The notes beneath the pieces were generated by a model. It was not told the DNA's origin. It made no database searches and was given only the letters and a program-made list of their open reading frames with translations. DNA of 64,000 nt, from positions 62,001 to 126,000 of the forward strand of contig MKVF01000006.1 in NCBI GenBank assembly GCA_001899145.1. Direction: 5' to 3'. Positions within the stretch are counted from its first letter, which is position 1. Every line of letters starts with the position of its first letter. Shown here one piece after another: positions 53,996 through 62,586 of the stretch. Origin of the DNA: Flavobacteriia bacterium 40-80 (GTDB lineage Bacteria; Bacteroidota; Bacteroidia; Flavobacteriales_D; Crocinitomicaceae). Made by a program: the position numbers and the translations under genes.

Positions 53996-54619
53996 ATGTT
54001 TATTGTTACCTATTTGCTCATTGGTTTAACGGCCTTGATCTCTTTTTACGGATTTAATAAACCTTCACTGATAGACCGTTTTTCCTTCAGTCCATACAGA
54101 ATAAAACATGACAGGCAGTATTACAGGATCATTACACATGCTTTTTTGCATGCTGATTCCATGCATTTGTTGTTTAATATGATGTCCTTGTATTTTGTCG
54201 GAAGATATATGGAAGCCGTTCTGGTTTACTCGTACGATATAACAGTAGGTGAATTTCATTTCCTGGCCATCTATCTGGGAGGCGCTATTGTCGGAACCAT
54301 TCGTTCATATATGAAAAATGCGGATAATTATAATTACCAGTCTATCGGAGCTTCGGGAGCCGTCAGCGCAACCATTTTTGCATTTATTCTCTGGATGCCC
54401 AATGTTGAATTCCTGTTTTTCTTTGCGATCCCGATGAAAGCATTCGTTTTCGGTTTCCTGTACCTGGCGATAGAATTTGTCGCAATGAAGCGCGCACAAG
54501 GACGGATTGCACATGATGTACACATTATTAGCGCTTTATATGGTGTTGCTTACGTTTTATGTATTAATTTTGACAAAGGAAAAGAATTTATTGACCTGAT
54601 ATTAAGAATCAATGGCTGA
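53996..54619 (+). CDS. Rhomboid family intramembrane serine protease
   Basis: Six-helix membrane protease that cuts substrates within the bilayer. Start at ATG 53996 (MFIVTYLLIGLTALISF), 207 residues; the longer frame from 53939 overlaps the divergent gene and its first residues are not family-like. Motifs: HADSMHLLFNMMSLYFVG (TM2 His/Asn region, about residues 45-62), GASGAVSATIFAF with the nucleophile Ser (about 120), and HDVHIISALYGVAY with the catalytic His (about 180). It is in the usual rhomboid length range. The next gene overlaps its end by 8 bases. Confidence 0.93.
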   Translation: MFIVTYLLIGLTALISFYGFNKPSLIDRFSFSPYRIKHDRQYYRIITHAFLHADSMHLLFNMMSLYFVGRYMEAVLVYSYDITVGEFHFLAIYLGGAIVGTIRSYMKNADNYNYQSIGASGAVSATIFAFILWMPNVEFLFFFAIPMKAFVFGFLYLAIEFVAMKRAQGRIAHDVHIISALYGVAYVLCINFDKGKEFIDLILRING

Positions 54620-55478
54620 ATTATTCATTAACAATAACGGAGCAATCCTTCCTGCTGACAAGCCCACTATTCAGACGGGCAGCCGTGCTTTTATGTATGG
54701 AGACGGTCTTTTTGAAAGTATCAGAATTATCGGAGGAATTCCCATCAATCTGGCAAATCATTTCAAGCGTCTTGAAGATGGTGCAAAAGCAATCCAGCTG
54801 CGTTTACCGGTATATTTTACACTGGATTTTTTGAAATCAAAAATTGAGGAGCTGATTCAGAAATCGGGAATTACAGAAGGAGGTAAGTGCCGTGTTTCCG
54901 TTGACCGTATGAACGGAGGAACTTATTTCCCGGAAACCAATGAGATCAATTACTTTATTGAAGTTGTCCCTTATACTTCTAATTTCTTTGAATTGAATAA
55001 TAAAGGCCTGGAAATTGATATTTACCAGCCATTAAAAAAGCAAAACAACTTTTTAGCGAACTACAAAACCAAAAACGGCCTGATGTATATCATGGCTGCA
55101 ATTATGGCTAAAGAAAAAGGACTGGATGATTATCTGATAACAAACGAAAAAAGTGTTATTCTTGAATCCAGTAATTCTAATTTGTTTATCGTCAGTAACG
55201 GTGTTCTTTATACGCCAAGCCTGGAAGATGGTTGTATAGCAGGGACGATGCGGATGCAGGTCATCAATCTGGCAATCAAGCACGGGATTCGAGTATATGA
55301 ATGTTCTATCTTACCTCAGAATTTACTTTCTGGCGATGAGATTTTCTTCACGAATGCTATCCGTGGAATTGTTTGGGTGGGTGGTTATCGCACCAAACGT
55401 TATCAAAATACTATTGCCAGAAAAATGCAGGCTTATCTGAATGATTTTTGGGAAAATGAATTGGGGATTCAGTACTGA
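54612..55478 (+). CDS. Class IV aminotransferase (aminodeoxychorismate lyase / branched-chain type)
   Basis: PLP enzyme of fold type IV. The PLP-binding Lys is in NYKTKNGLMY (about residue 156) and the Glu-containing strand is ILESSNSNLFIV (about 189), with GCIAGTMRMQ (about 212) binding the cofactor phosphate. Start: GLFESIRIIGG region near residue 33. Candidates are 4-amino-4-deoxychorismate lyase (PabC, folate synthesis), branched-chain or D-amino-acid transaminase; the sequence does not decide. Length 288 is normal. Coding overlap of 8 bases with the rhomboid gene suggests coupling. Confidence 0.88.
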   Translation: MAELFINNNGAILPADKPTIQTGSRAFMYGDGLFESIRIIGGIPINLANHFKRLEDGAKAIQLRLPVYFTLDFLKSKIEELIQKSGITEGGKCRVSVDRMNGGTYFPETNEINYFIEVVPYTSNFFELNNKGLEIDIYQPLKKQNNFLANYKTKNGLMYIMAAIMAKEKGLDDYLITNEKSVILESSNSNLFIVSNGVLYTPSLEDGCIAGTMRMQVINLAIKHGIRVYECSILPQNLLSGDEIFFTNAIRGIVWVGGYRTKRYQNTIARKMQAYLNDFWENELGIQY

Positions 55479-55489
55479 TCTGTCGCTTT

Positions 55490-55789
55490 CTATTTGATAG
55501 TTAAATTTTCAGGATTTCTTCTGCTATCCCATATTATAAGGATGATAATCTCAGTTTTCGAGATTTCATATAATAACAGGTAGTCCCGAATTATTCTTAG
55601 ACGAATATTCTCATAATTTGTTTTCTTTCCCGTGCTTGGATTTAAAGAAATGAGATTCAATTCTTTTAAAATCAATGTATTTAGTTTGATGCTAAATGAC
55701 TTGGACTGATTTCTTCTGATCCAATATTCCAGTATTTCTTTTCTTTCAAGGAAAGCTTTTTCCGTCCAGATTACTGTTCGTTTAGCCAT
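55490..55789 (-). CDS. Type II toxin, RelE/ParE superfamily
   Basis: Small basic protein of 99 residues with the RelE/ParE layout: two helices (about residues 8-47, WTEKAFLERKEILEYWIRRNQ) then strands containing RLRIIRDYLLLYEI and IIILIIWDSRRNPENL, where the DxRxxP-like end (DSRRNPENL) is a common family ending. It overlaps the antitoxin gene by 19 bases, and antitoxin comes first, the usual order. Whether it cleaves mRNA or blocks gyrase cannot be seen. Confidence 0.88.
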   Translation of the reverse strand: MAKRTVIWTEKAFLERKEILEYWIRRNQSKSFSIKLNTLILKELNLISLNPSTGKKTNYENIRLRIIRDYLLLYEISKTEIIILIIWDSRRNPENLTIK

Positions 55790-56007
55790 TTGTTAATTTC
55801 AGAATTTGCCTGTTTGTCAGATAAAATTTTTCCTTTCGAATATTCTTCTCTTGCTTCAAAAACACGTTGTTCCTGCTCTTCGGATAATTTATAGGTGTCT
55901 TCCTGAAGCTCAAAGTCGAGAAGTCTTTGAATTTGTTCAATAACAGCAATATTTTTCAGATTAGCTATCTGATTAATAATGTTCAATTTTAATTCAGCAG
56001 AAGACAT
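55771..56007 (-). CDS. Antitoxin partner of the RelE/ParE toxin
   Basis: Small acidic 78-residue protein (from ATG 56007, MSSAELKLNIINQ). A longer open frame to 56088 is rejected because the candidate -7 box lies between. The sequence is helical: SSAELKLNIINQIANLKNIAVIEQIQRLLDFELQ, then a Glu-rich RVFEAREEYSKGKILSDKQANSEINKWL that resembles toxin-wrapping C termini of addiction modules (Bacteroidota antitoxins of the DUF2281/prevent-host-death-like kind). The DNA-binding part is not obvious. Assignment is by position and 19-base overlap with the toxin. Confidence 0.75.
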   Translation of the reverse strand: MSSAELKLNIINQIANLKNIAVIEQIQRLLDFELQEDTYKLSEEQEQRVFEAREEYSKGKILSDKQANSEINKWLNEQ

Positions 56008-56025
56008 TTTGAATTTTATTTCTCT

Positions 56026-56033
56026 CAAATATA
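56026..56033 (-). promoter_or_regulatory. Candidate -7 box of the toxin-antitoxin genes
   Basis: On the minus strand TATATTTG matches TAnnTTTG, 18 bases upstream of ATG 56007. Confidence 0.45.
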
Positions 56034-56089
56034 CAATTTTGGAATGAATTTTAAAAATGATTTTTAGGAAAATGAATCCGGAATACATC

Positions 56090-56118
56090 TTTGATTTGTT
56101 GCTTTTTTCTTACATTTG
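56090..56118 (+). promoter_or_regulatory. Candidate promoter of pyrR-pyrB with almost no leader
   Basis: TTTG (56090-56093), 17-base spacer, TACATTTG (56111-56118). The -7 box ends 6 bases before the pyrR ATG at 56125, so the mRNA would be nearly leaderless. Confidence 0.5.
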
Positions 56119-56124
56119 TCGCTG

Positions 56125-56673
56125 ATGGAAAAGCAGGTCATTTTAAACTCAGAGCAATTTCAATTAACCCTGAAAAGGATTTGCTATCAATTAATTGAAA
56201 ATCATGATGATTTCTCGGATACTGTTTTAGTCGGCTTACAACCGAGAGGTATTTACGTTTTAAGCAGGATAACTTCCATTCTTGAAGAAATCACAGGACA
56301 TAAAATCGTATGCGGACAGCTGGATATTACCTTTTACCGTGACGATTTCCGCCGCCGAGAAAAACCGTTGGTTCCCAGTGTGACGAATATCGATTTTATC
56401 ATCGAGGGTAAAAAAGTAATTCTTATTGATGACGTCTTATTTACGGGAAGGACCATTCGTTCCGGGATAGACGCATTAATGGCATTCGGACGGCCTAAAT
56501 CAGTGGAACTGGCAGCATTTATTGACAGACGTTTTAAACGTGATTTGCCGATTCAGGCGGATTATGTCGGGAAATCCATTGACACGCTTATCTCAGAAAA
56601 AGTGTCGGTCGAATGGAAAGAAATTGAAGGAGAAGACAAGGTAATTTTATATACACCGGAAAGCAATGGATAA
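56125..56673 (+). CDS. pyrR: PyrR: pyrimidine operon attenuator / uracil phosphoribosyltransferase homologue
   Basis: Phosphoribosyltransferase-fold protein. In Firmicutes PyrR binds pyr mRNA leaders in response to UMP and also salvages uracil. The PRPP motif VILIDDVLFTGRTIRSG (about residues 92-108) is intact, and the flanking GLQPRGIYVLSRI and QLDITFYRDDFRR blocks match PyrR. ATG 56125 is chosen; a TTG at 56116 overlaps the candidate -7 box. 182 residues is normal. It is coupled to pyrB by an 8-base overlap. Because no leader is present here, attenuation by this PyrR on its own mRNA seems unlikely. Confidence 0.93.
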   Translation: MEKQVILNSEQFQLTLKRICYQLIENHDDFSDTVLVGLQPRGIYVLSRITSILEEITGHKIVCGQLDITFYRDDFRRREKPLVPSVTNIDFIIEGKKVILIDDVLFTGRTIRSGIDALMAFGRPKSVELAAFIDRRFKRDLPIQADYVGKSIDTLISEKVSVEWKEIEGEDKVILYTPESNG

Positions 56674-57595
56674 TTTAAGTGTAGATCATCTGACAGGAAT
56701 TAAAAATTTAACGGAAAATGACATTCAGTTAATTCTTCAGACGGCGGAAAGCTTCAAACAGGTTATTAACCGCCCGATTAAAAAAGTTCCTTCGCTCAGA
56801 GATATTACCATTGCCAACTTATTTTTTGAAAATTCAACACGTACAAGACTTTCTTTCGAATTGGCACAAAAACGCCTTTCTGCTGATGTCATCAACTTTG
56901 CAGCTGCAAACAGTTCCGTAAAAAAAGGAGAAACGTTAATTGATACGGTCAACAATATTCTTTCGATGAAAGTGGATATGGTGGTAATGCGCCATCCGAA
57001 TCCCGGAGCAGCCGTTTTCCTTTCCCAGAAAGTAAAAGCGAAAATTATCAATGCGGGTGACGGAACACACGAACATCCTACGCAAGCTCTGCTGGACGCA
57101 TTTTCCATTAAAGAGCGTCTTGGAGATGTAGCAGGAAAAAAAGTAGTGATCGTTGGTGATATCTTACACTCACGGGTAGCGCTTTCTAATATTCTGTGCC
57201 TTCAGAAATTAGGAGCAGAAGTAATGGTATGCGGCCCGGCAACACTGATTCCTAAATACATTGACCAGCTTGGAGTAAAGGTAGAACATAATTTACGTAA
57301 AGCATTGATGTGGTGTGACGTTGCTAATATGTTACGAATTCAGCTGGAGCGCCAGGATATCAAATATTTTCCTTCTCTCCGGGAGTATTCCATGCAATAT
57401 GGTCTGGATAAAGAGCTGCTGGATTCTTTAGATAAGGAAATTGTTATCATGCACCCCGGGCCGATTAACAGAGGTGTGGAAATTACCTCAGATGTAGCTG
57501 ATTCCGAACATTCCATCATTCTGGATCAGGTAGAGAACGGTGTGGCTGTGAGAATGGCATGTACTTATCTGTTGGCCGGAAAAATCAAAGTTTAA
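56666..57595 (+). CDS. pyrB: Aspartate carbamoyltransferase catalytic subunit
   Basis: Condenses carbamoyl phosphate and aspartate in the first committed pyrimidine step. Motifs for carbamoyl-phosphate binding FENSTRTRLSFE (about residues 53-64), HPTQALLDAF (about 133) and the aspartate loop HPGPINRGVEI (about 267) are all present. Length 309 is standard. Preceded by pyrR with 8-base overlap. No regulatory subunit pyrI is adjacent. The stop is 7 bases from the stop of the convergent flippase gene, with no obvious terminator between. Confidence 0.97.
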   Translation: MDNLSVDHLTGIKNLTENDIQLILQTAESFKQVINRPIKKVPSLRDITIANLFFENSTRTRLSFELAQKRLSADVINFAAANSSVKKGETLIDTVNNILSMKVDMVVMRHPNPGAAVFLSQKVKAKIINAGDGTHEHPTQALLDAFSIKERLGDVAGKKVVIVGDILHSRVALSNILCLQKLGAEVMVCGPATLIPKYIDQLGVKVEHNLRKALMWCDVANMLRIQLERQDIKYFPSLREYSMQYGLDKELLDSLDKEIVIMHPGPINRGVEITSDVADSEHSIILDQVENGVAVRMACTYLLAGKIKV

Positions 57596-57602
57596 GTTTA
57601 TT

Positions 57603-58868
57603 TCAGCTTTCAAAAACCCTTAAATCAAAAGCAGATCTTATTTCCTGTTTAGAGAAGCTGAACCAGGAAAAAGACAATCCGTACATTTTGTTGAATTGCC
57701 GGAATAAATAAAGGAACATCCCAAAATAAGCGGTACTGGTTGCTATTCCACCTGCGAGAATTCCGAAATATTGAATAGTTAAAAATCCCGTGATTACCGT
57801 AATAATATTCCCAAGTAAAGAAGCTTTTACATTGATCATGTTTTTTTCTACTCCGGAAAAGTGATGATTAAAAATAGTGAAGACAGCCAGAAATAAAACG
57901 CCTGGAGCCAATGATAAAAACAAAGGTTTGAAATCGCCAAAGCTCTTCCCAAGGATCCAGGAAAATAATTCGTTGGGTAGCAACAGGAGAATTAATAGCG
58001 AAGGAACAGTTAAAATAAGGCTCATTTTGGAAAGACGCTGTGTCAGCAGAATTTGCTTTTCTGCAGATTTCAAATTAACTGACTTGCTGTAATGTATTGC
58101 GCTAATACTCTTGCATATAATCCATATTATTTCAACTAAAGATGTCGCAACAGAGAAAATACCCAGAGCTGCCAGACCTAACGTTTTTTCAATCAGGTAA
58201 TAACAGAAACGGTAATTGATCATCTGTGAAATATTGTTCAGCTGCATCTGAAAACCGATTTTAAAAAACGCTGCCAAAAAAGAGCGATGTTCGCTTTCAG
58301 TTGGCTTTTTCCGGGCAATTTTAGGAAGCAGAAAAAGCACTGCTAAAGCAAGTGTTACGGAATAAGACCAGTAAAATGATTCAACAACTGCTCCGGTAAA
58401 ATGTTTTTTCTGCAATACGATCAAAAATACCATGGCGGTAACGGAGCTGAACGCTTTTGTAATTTCGATAAGATTTTGACGGTTAATCTCTTCTAATCCT
58501 AAAAGGGAGCTCTGAATTAATGAAATTGATCCCAGAATAAAGGATAATATTATTAAATCAAAGTGGTAATGCTCGGGGAATAAACCGGAATGCACTAAAA
58601 TAAAAGGCAAAATAAAAGCCATGAGCAGATTCCATAAGCTTGCGGTTGCCAGCAGTCTGATGAGCTGAAATCGTGGAGCAAGATAGGTGAGCACTGCTCC
58701 GGAAAATATGTTTTGGAAAATTCCGACAATTGTGATTCCCAGAACAATAACGGCCATTTCTCCACGGCCGTATGCCCCAAGATATTTGGCTGTAATGAGT
58801 AATATCAGCAAATTGCATACTGCCGTAAAACCTTTGCTGAAGATGGTTTCCAGGATCTTACGAAACAT
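57603..58868 (-). CDS. Polysaccharide biosynthesis flippase (MOP/Wzx-like)
   Basis: Polytopic inner-membrane protein of the multidrug/oligosaccharidyl-lipid/polysaccharide (MOP) superfamily. About 12 hydrophobic helices are visible from residue 4 to the C terminus. The start MFRKILETIFSKGFTAVCNLLILLITAKYLG is typical of Wzx-like proteins (from ATG 58868, 421 residues), chosen over a longer frame from 58922 because it begins at the first helix and leaves an 11-base overlap with the upstream gene. It would move lipid-linked glycans across the membrane. Last gene of the mtaB operon, after a glycosyltransferase. Confidence 0.88.
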   Translation of the reverse strand: MFRKILETIFSKGFTAVCNLLILLITAKYLGAYGRGEMAVIVLGITIVGIFQNIFSGAVLTYLAPRFQLIRLLATASLWNLLMAFILPFILVHSGLFPEHYHFDLIILSFILGSISLIQSSLLGLEEINRQNLIEITKAFSSVTAMVFLIVLQKKHFTGAVVESFYWSYSVTLALAVLFLLPKIARKKPTESEHRSFLAAFFKIGFQMQLNNISQMINYRFCYYLIEKTLGLAALGIFSVATSLVEIIWIICKSISAIHYSKSVNLKSAEKQILLTQRLSKMSLILTVPSLLILLLLPNELFSWILGKSFGDFKPLFLSLAPGVLFLAVFTIFNHHFSGVEKNMINVKASLLGNIITVITGFLTIQYFGILAGGIATSTAYFGMFLYLFRQFNKMYGLSFSWFSFSKQEIRSAFDLRVFES

Positions 58869-60030
58869 GATGAGCCAGTATTTCGTTGTAAACTTCGTCA
58901 AATTGCCTTCCGACAGCTTCATAGCTAAAATGCTTCAGCGCGTATTTCCGGATTTGGACTGCATCAAAAATATTTTGTTGCTGAATAACAGACAACATTG
59001 CTTCTGTTAGCTGCTCTTCATTCCGGACATCAATTAATATCCCGTTGTGTGAATTGACGTGTTCGGGAATGCCGTTGACAGCTGTCGAAATAACAGGTTT
59101 TCCGAGCATAAAAGCTTCCGGAATGACACATGGAAAATTTTCATAATTACTGAACAGCACTAAAGCGGTGCTTTCGCTGATTGCTTCTGCTATTTCCGTA
59201 GTGGTTTTTGTTCCTTCAAAAGACAAGAGTGAGGCTGGAATATTTAACTGATTGTAAGCTAAATCAATAAAGGGTTCTAAAATACCATCGCTGACAATTA
59301 AAAAATGAAAATCAGCTGTGCGTTGAGAGAGTTTTTTGATGCTCCGGATAATTCCCGAGACATTTTTATGTTCATCTATCGCTGTTGAAATATGAATGAA
59401 TTGTGATTTTACAGGTTGATTTACAGTGGTATTATGAAAAATATTTTCATTCACAACATTCGAAATAACACGCATCGGAACTGTCACTCCGTGTTTCATC
59501 AGCGATTTTTTCAGGTCTTCGCTGACAGGCAGTATTTTTGCGGCTTCGTTCATAGTACGTATTGCCATTTTTAACGGCAGAGCGGGCATTTTATTTTTTC
59601 CTTCATGGAAAGCCGTGGAATGCTCGGTGACTACGAACGGAATATTGAGCTTTCGTTTTAGTTGCGTTACGAAATATCCTGTCGGATAAACAACGTTCAG
59701 GTGAACCAGCTCCGGTTTTTGGCCGGATTTCAGGTAGAGTGAGAAAGCTTTGTCAAATGCTTTCCGGGTTCTGTAAAGCTGTAAAAATTGCTTTAAAAGC
59801 GGAACAGAAATCGTGACCTTCGGATAATAACAGGTAATGCTGCGGACATTATTCTCTGTTACATCTACAATTTCGTAAGCACCCGAGGTGTGGGAAAATA
59901 CAGCTATAACGGTGATTTCATTAAACAAGGCCGCTGCTTCTGCATGCTTCTGGACGAAATTCCCCAGAGTTGGCGCGTTTTTGTTCGGATACCAGGAAGC
60001 GAGAAACAGGATATGTTTTTTTTTCTGCAA
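58858..60030 (-). CDS. Glycosyltransferase family 4 protein
   Basis: Cytosolic GT-B-fold glycosyltransferase using a nucleotide sugar. The N-terminal acceptor domain starts HILFLASWYPNKNAPTLGNFVQKH. The C-terminal donor domain includes FIHISTAIDEHKNVSGIIRS and the family signature FSNYENFPCVIPEAFMLGKPVISTAVNGIPEHV (about residues 292-325) with the conserved Glu-x7-Glu. 390 residues is typical. It precedes a flippase with 11-base overlap, so both likely act on the same surface glycan. The stop of the cysteine desulfurase gene is 6 bases upstream. Confidence 0.9.
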   Translation of the reverse strand: MQKKKHILFLASWYPNKNAPTLGNFVQKHAEAAALFNEITVIAVFSHTSGAYEIVDVTENNVRSITCYYPKVTISVPLLKQFLQLYRTRKAFDKAFSLYLKSGQKPELVHLNVVYPTGYFVTQLKRKLNIPFVVTEHSTAFHEGKNKMPALPLKMAIRTMNEAAKILPVSEDLKKSLMKHGVTVPMRVISNVVNENIFHNTTVNQPVKSQFIHISTAIDEHKNVSGIIRSIKKLSQRTADFHFLIVSDGILEPFIDLAYNQLNIPASLLSFEGTKTTTEIAEAISESTALVLFSNYENFPCVIPEAFMLGKPVISTAVNGIPEHVNSHNGILIDVRNEEQLTEAMLSVIQQQNIFDAVQIRKYALKHFSYEAVGRQFDEVYNEILAHHVS

Positions 60031-60036
60031 AATTCG

Positions 60037-61182
60037 TTATATCAGTGTTTTTTCAAAGATAGCCACCAATTGTTCTACTGCAAATTCAATTTCTTCTTTT
60101 GTCGTGTAACGGGAGAATGAAAAGCGCACATTTGGCCGTGAACCGTCCGCATTTATTCCTTCCAGGACATGAGAACCTTTAACAGCCCCGGAAGAACAGG
60201 CACTTCCGCCGCTTGCACAGACACCTTTCAGGTCAAGTGTAAACAGTAACATTCCTGCTTTGCTCGTTTTTGGAAAACTGACATTCAAAACGGTATATAA
60301 GCTGCGTTCAGGGATTGTGTCACCGATGAAATAAACGCCATCTATCTTTTCTTCCAGCTCCCGCATCATGAAGCTTTTCAACTCCTGAACGTGTTGTTGA
60401 TGCCCTTCTACATCCTCGTAAGCCAGTTCCATTGCTTTTGCAAGGCCTGCGATTCCATACAGGTTCTCCGTTCCTCCACGGAAACCACGTTCCTGCGCAC
60501 CTCCGTGAATCATCGGCTCAATGGTATTTTTTCTGTTGGCATACAGAAAACCGATTCCTTTGGGTCCGTGAAATTTGTGTGCTGCACACGTGATGAAATC
60601 AATATCTAAATCCTGTAAATCAAAGGTATAATGTCCCATGGTCTGAACCGTGTCAGAGTGGAACAATGCATTGTATTGACGGGTTAATTCGCTTACTTTT
60701 TTTAACGGGAGCAGGGTTCCGATCTCGTTATTGGCGTGCATTAACGATACCAGTGTTTTTTCTGTGGAAGCCGCCAGAAGCTGTTCCAGGTGATTCAAAT
60801 TCACGTGACCTTTATCGTCCAGCCGAACGTAAGAAACAAGCACATCTGGATATAATTCTTTCATGAACTCCGCTGTATGACCAACGGCATGATGCTCAAT
60901 CGGGGAAGTAATAATATGGCGCACTCCTAATTTCCTGACAGCGGTATGAAATGTCATGTTGTCTGCTTCTGTTCCTCCGGAAGTGAAAATAATTTCGGAA
61001 GGAAGGCAATTCAGCTTCGAGCTGATGGTCCTTCTGGCATTTTCAATAATCGCTTTTGCCTGACGGCCGAGATAATGAGAAGAAGAAGGATTACCGAATT
61101 CATTTTGCAGCAGGGGAATCATACATGCTGCAACTTCAGGAGCAATTGGGGTAGTAGCGGCATTGTCCAGATATACTCGCAT
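60037..61182 (-). CDS. Cysteine desulfurase (NifS/IscS family)
   Basis: PLP enzyme that removes sulfur from cysteine for thio-modification and Fe-S cluster assembly. PLP Lys in CAAHKFHGPKG (about residue 203) and the active-site Cys in ASGGSACSSGA (about 325). The opening VYLDNAATTPIAPEV and the GTEADN block (about 73) are typical. Length 381 is normal for IscS/NifS rather than SufS. It lies 12 bases downstream of mtaB, so a likely role is sulfur supply for tRNA thiolation or Fe-S clusters. The gene is co-transcribed with two polysaccharide genes that follow. Confidence 0.93.
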   Translation of the reverse strand: MRVYLDNAATTPIAPEVAACMIPLLQNEFGNPSSSHYLGRQAKAIIENARRTISSKLNCLPSEIIFTSGGTEADNMTFHTAVRKLGVRHIITSPIEHHAVGHTAEFMKELYPDVLVSYVRLDDKGHVNLNHLEQLLAASTEKTLVSLMHANNEIGTLLPLKKVSELTRQYNALFHSDTVQTMGHYTFDLQDLDIDFITCAAHKFHGPKGIGFLYANRKNTIEPMIHGGAQERGFRGGTENLYGIAGLAKAMELAYEDVEGHQQHVQELKSFMMRELEEKIDGVYFIGDTIPERSLYTVLNVSFPKTSKAGMLLFTLDLKGVCASGGSACSSGAVKGSHVLEGINADGSRPNVRFSFSRYTTKEEIEFAVEQLVAIFEKTLI

Positions 61183-61194
61183 TTTGACTTGAAT

Positions 61195-62511
61195 TTAAAC
61201 AGTTACTGTTTCTAAAATTGACACTTTGAATATTCCGTCACGGTCAATTTCATCCAGTCTTACCTGAACAATCTGATTGACCAGTGTTTCATCGTAAGGA
61301 ATCTTCACTTTTATGTAGTTTTCTGTAAAACCATACATTACACCTCCGTCTTCTTCTGCTTCAAAAAGAACCGTTCTTACAGAATCAATATTCTGCTCAT
61401 AGAACTGACGTTTCTTTTTATCGGACAGGATATGGAGCATTTTGCTGCGTTCACGGCGCTTTTCCATCGGGACACGCTCGCCTAATTTCGGAGCGCTGGT
61501 ATTTGCTCTTTCGGAATAAGTAAACACATGTAAGTAGGAGATATCCAGCTCTTTGATAAAATTGTATGAATCCATAAAGTCCTCATCTGTTTCCCCCGGA
61601 AAACCGACAATTACATCCACACCGATACAGCAATCAGGCCGCAGCGCTTTAATGCGTGCTACACGGTCTGCATAAAGCGAGCGCTCGTATTTACGGCGCA
61701 TTTTTTGCAAAAGACGATCATTTCCAACCTGTAACGGAATATGAAAATGCGGAACGAAACGTTGCGAGCTTGTCAGGCAGAAATCAATGATTTCATTATT
61801 CAGCAGGTTCGGTTCGATAGAAGAGATGCGGAACCGTTCAATCCCCTCTACTTTATCAAATTCCTGGATCAGCCTAAAGAAATTCTCATCGCTGCCCTGG
61901 CCGAAATCGCCGATATTGACGCCTCCGATCACTATTTCTTTTACATCTGTCTGAGCTACTTTTCTGGCTTCACCAACAGTTGCTTCAATACTTGCATTGC
62001 GGCTTTTTCCTCTTGCCAGCGGAATAGTACAAAACGTACAGAAATAATCACAGCCATCCTGAATTTTCAGAAAGGTACGTGTGCGGTCACCGAGTGAAAA
62101 TGAAGGAATGAATTCTTTCGTTTCCTTAATATTCTTGAAAGCTACTTTCGCGGCTTCTTTTTTCTGAATGTCTTCGATGTATTGAAGAATATCAAATTTT
62201 TCATTTGCGCCCAATACCAGATCAACTCCCGGAATCCCGGCAATTTCTGTTGGTTTTAGTTGCGCATAACAACCAATGATGGCAACAAACGCATCCGGAT
62301 TAATTTTTAATGCCTTTCGAACCAGCTGCGCACATTTTTTGTCTGCAAATTCAGTTACAGAACAGGTATTGATGACATAAACATCCGGCTGATCTTCAAA
62401 ATCAACCCGTGCAAACCCGGCGTTCTCGAACAAACGAGCAATGGTTGAAGTTTCTGAAAAATTCAACTTACAGCCAAGTGTATGAAAAGCTACTTTTTTG
62501 TACTGGTTCAT
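61195..62511 (-). CDS. mtaB: tRNA t6A37 methylthiotransferase MtaB
   Basis: Radical-SAM methylthiotransferase that converts t6A37 to ms2t6A37 in ANN-decoding tRNAs. The N-terminal UPF0004 domain carries three Cys, in HTLGCKLNF, VINTCSVTEFADKKC and IIGCYAQ (about residues 14-85), that bind the second cluster. The radical-SAM motif is CDYFCTFCTIP (about 153). A C-terminal TRAM domain (about 375-438) ends the protein. Length 438 fits MtaB. It leads a four-gene operon with cysteine desulfurase and polysaccharide genes. Confidence 0.94.
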   Translation of the reverse strand: MNQYKKVAFHTLGCKLNFSETSTIARLFENAGFARVDFEDQPDVYVINTCSVTEFADKKCAQLVRKALKINPDAFVAIIGCYAQLKPTEIAGIPGVDLVLGANEKFDILQYIEDIQKKEAAKVAFKNIKETKEFIPSFSLGDRTRTFLKIQDGCDYFCTFCTIPLARGKSRNASIEATVGEARKVAQTDVKEIVIGGVNIGDFGQGSDENFFRLIQEFDKVEGIERFRISSIEPNLLNNEIIDFCLTSSQRFVPHFHIPLQVGNDRLLQKMRRKYERSLYADRVARIKALRPDCCIGVDVIVGFPGETDEDFMDSYNFIKELDISYLHVFTYSERANTSAPKLGERVPMEKRRERSKMLHILSDKKKRQFYEQNIDSVRTVLFEAEEDGGVMYGFTENYIKVKIPYDETLVNQIVQVRLDEIDRDGIFKVSILETVTV

Positions 62512-62519
62512 AGTCTGTA

Positions 62520-62527
62520 CAAAGATA
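62520..62527 (-). promoter_or_regulatory. Candidate -7 box of the mtaB operon
   Basis: On the minus strand TATCTTTG matches TAnnTTTG, 8 bases before the mtaB ATG at 62511. No clear -33 box. Confidence 0.45.
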
Positions 62528-62586
62528 CATCAATTGACGGAATTTTTGGACATAGTTTAAAAGTTAGAAACTTTTTAAAATCTTTA

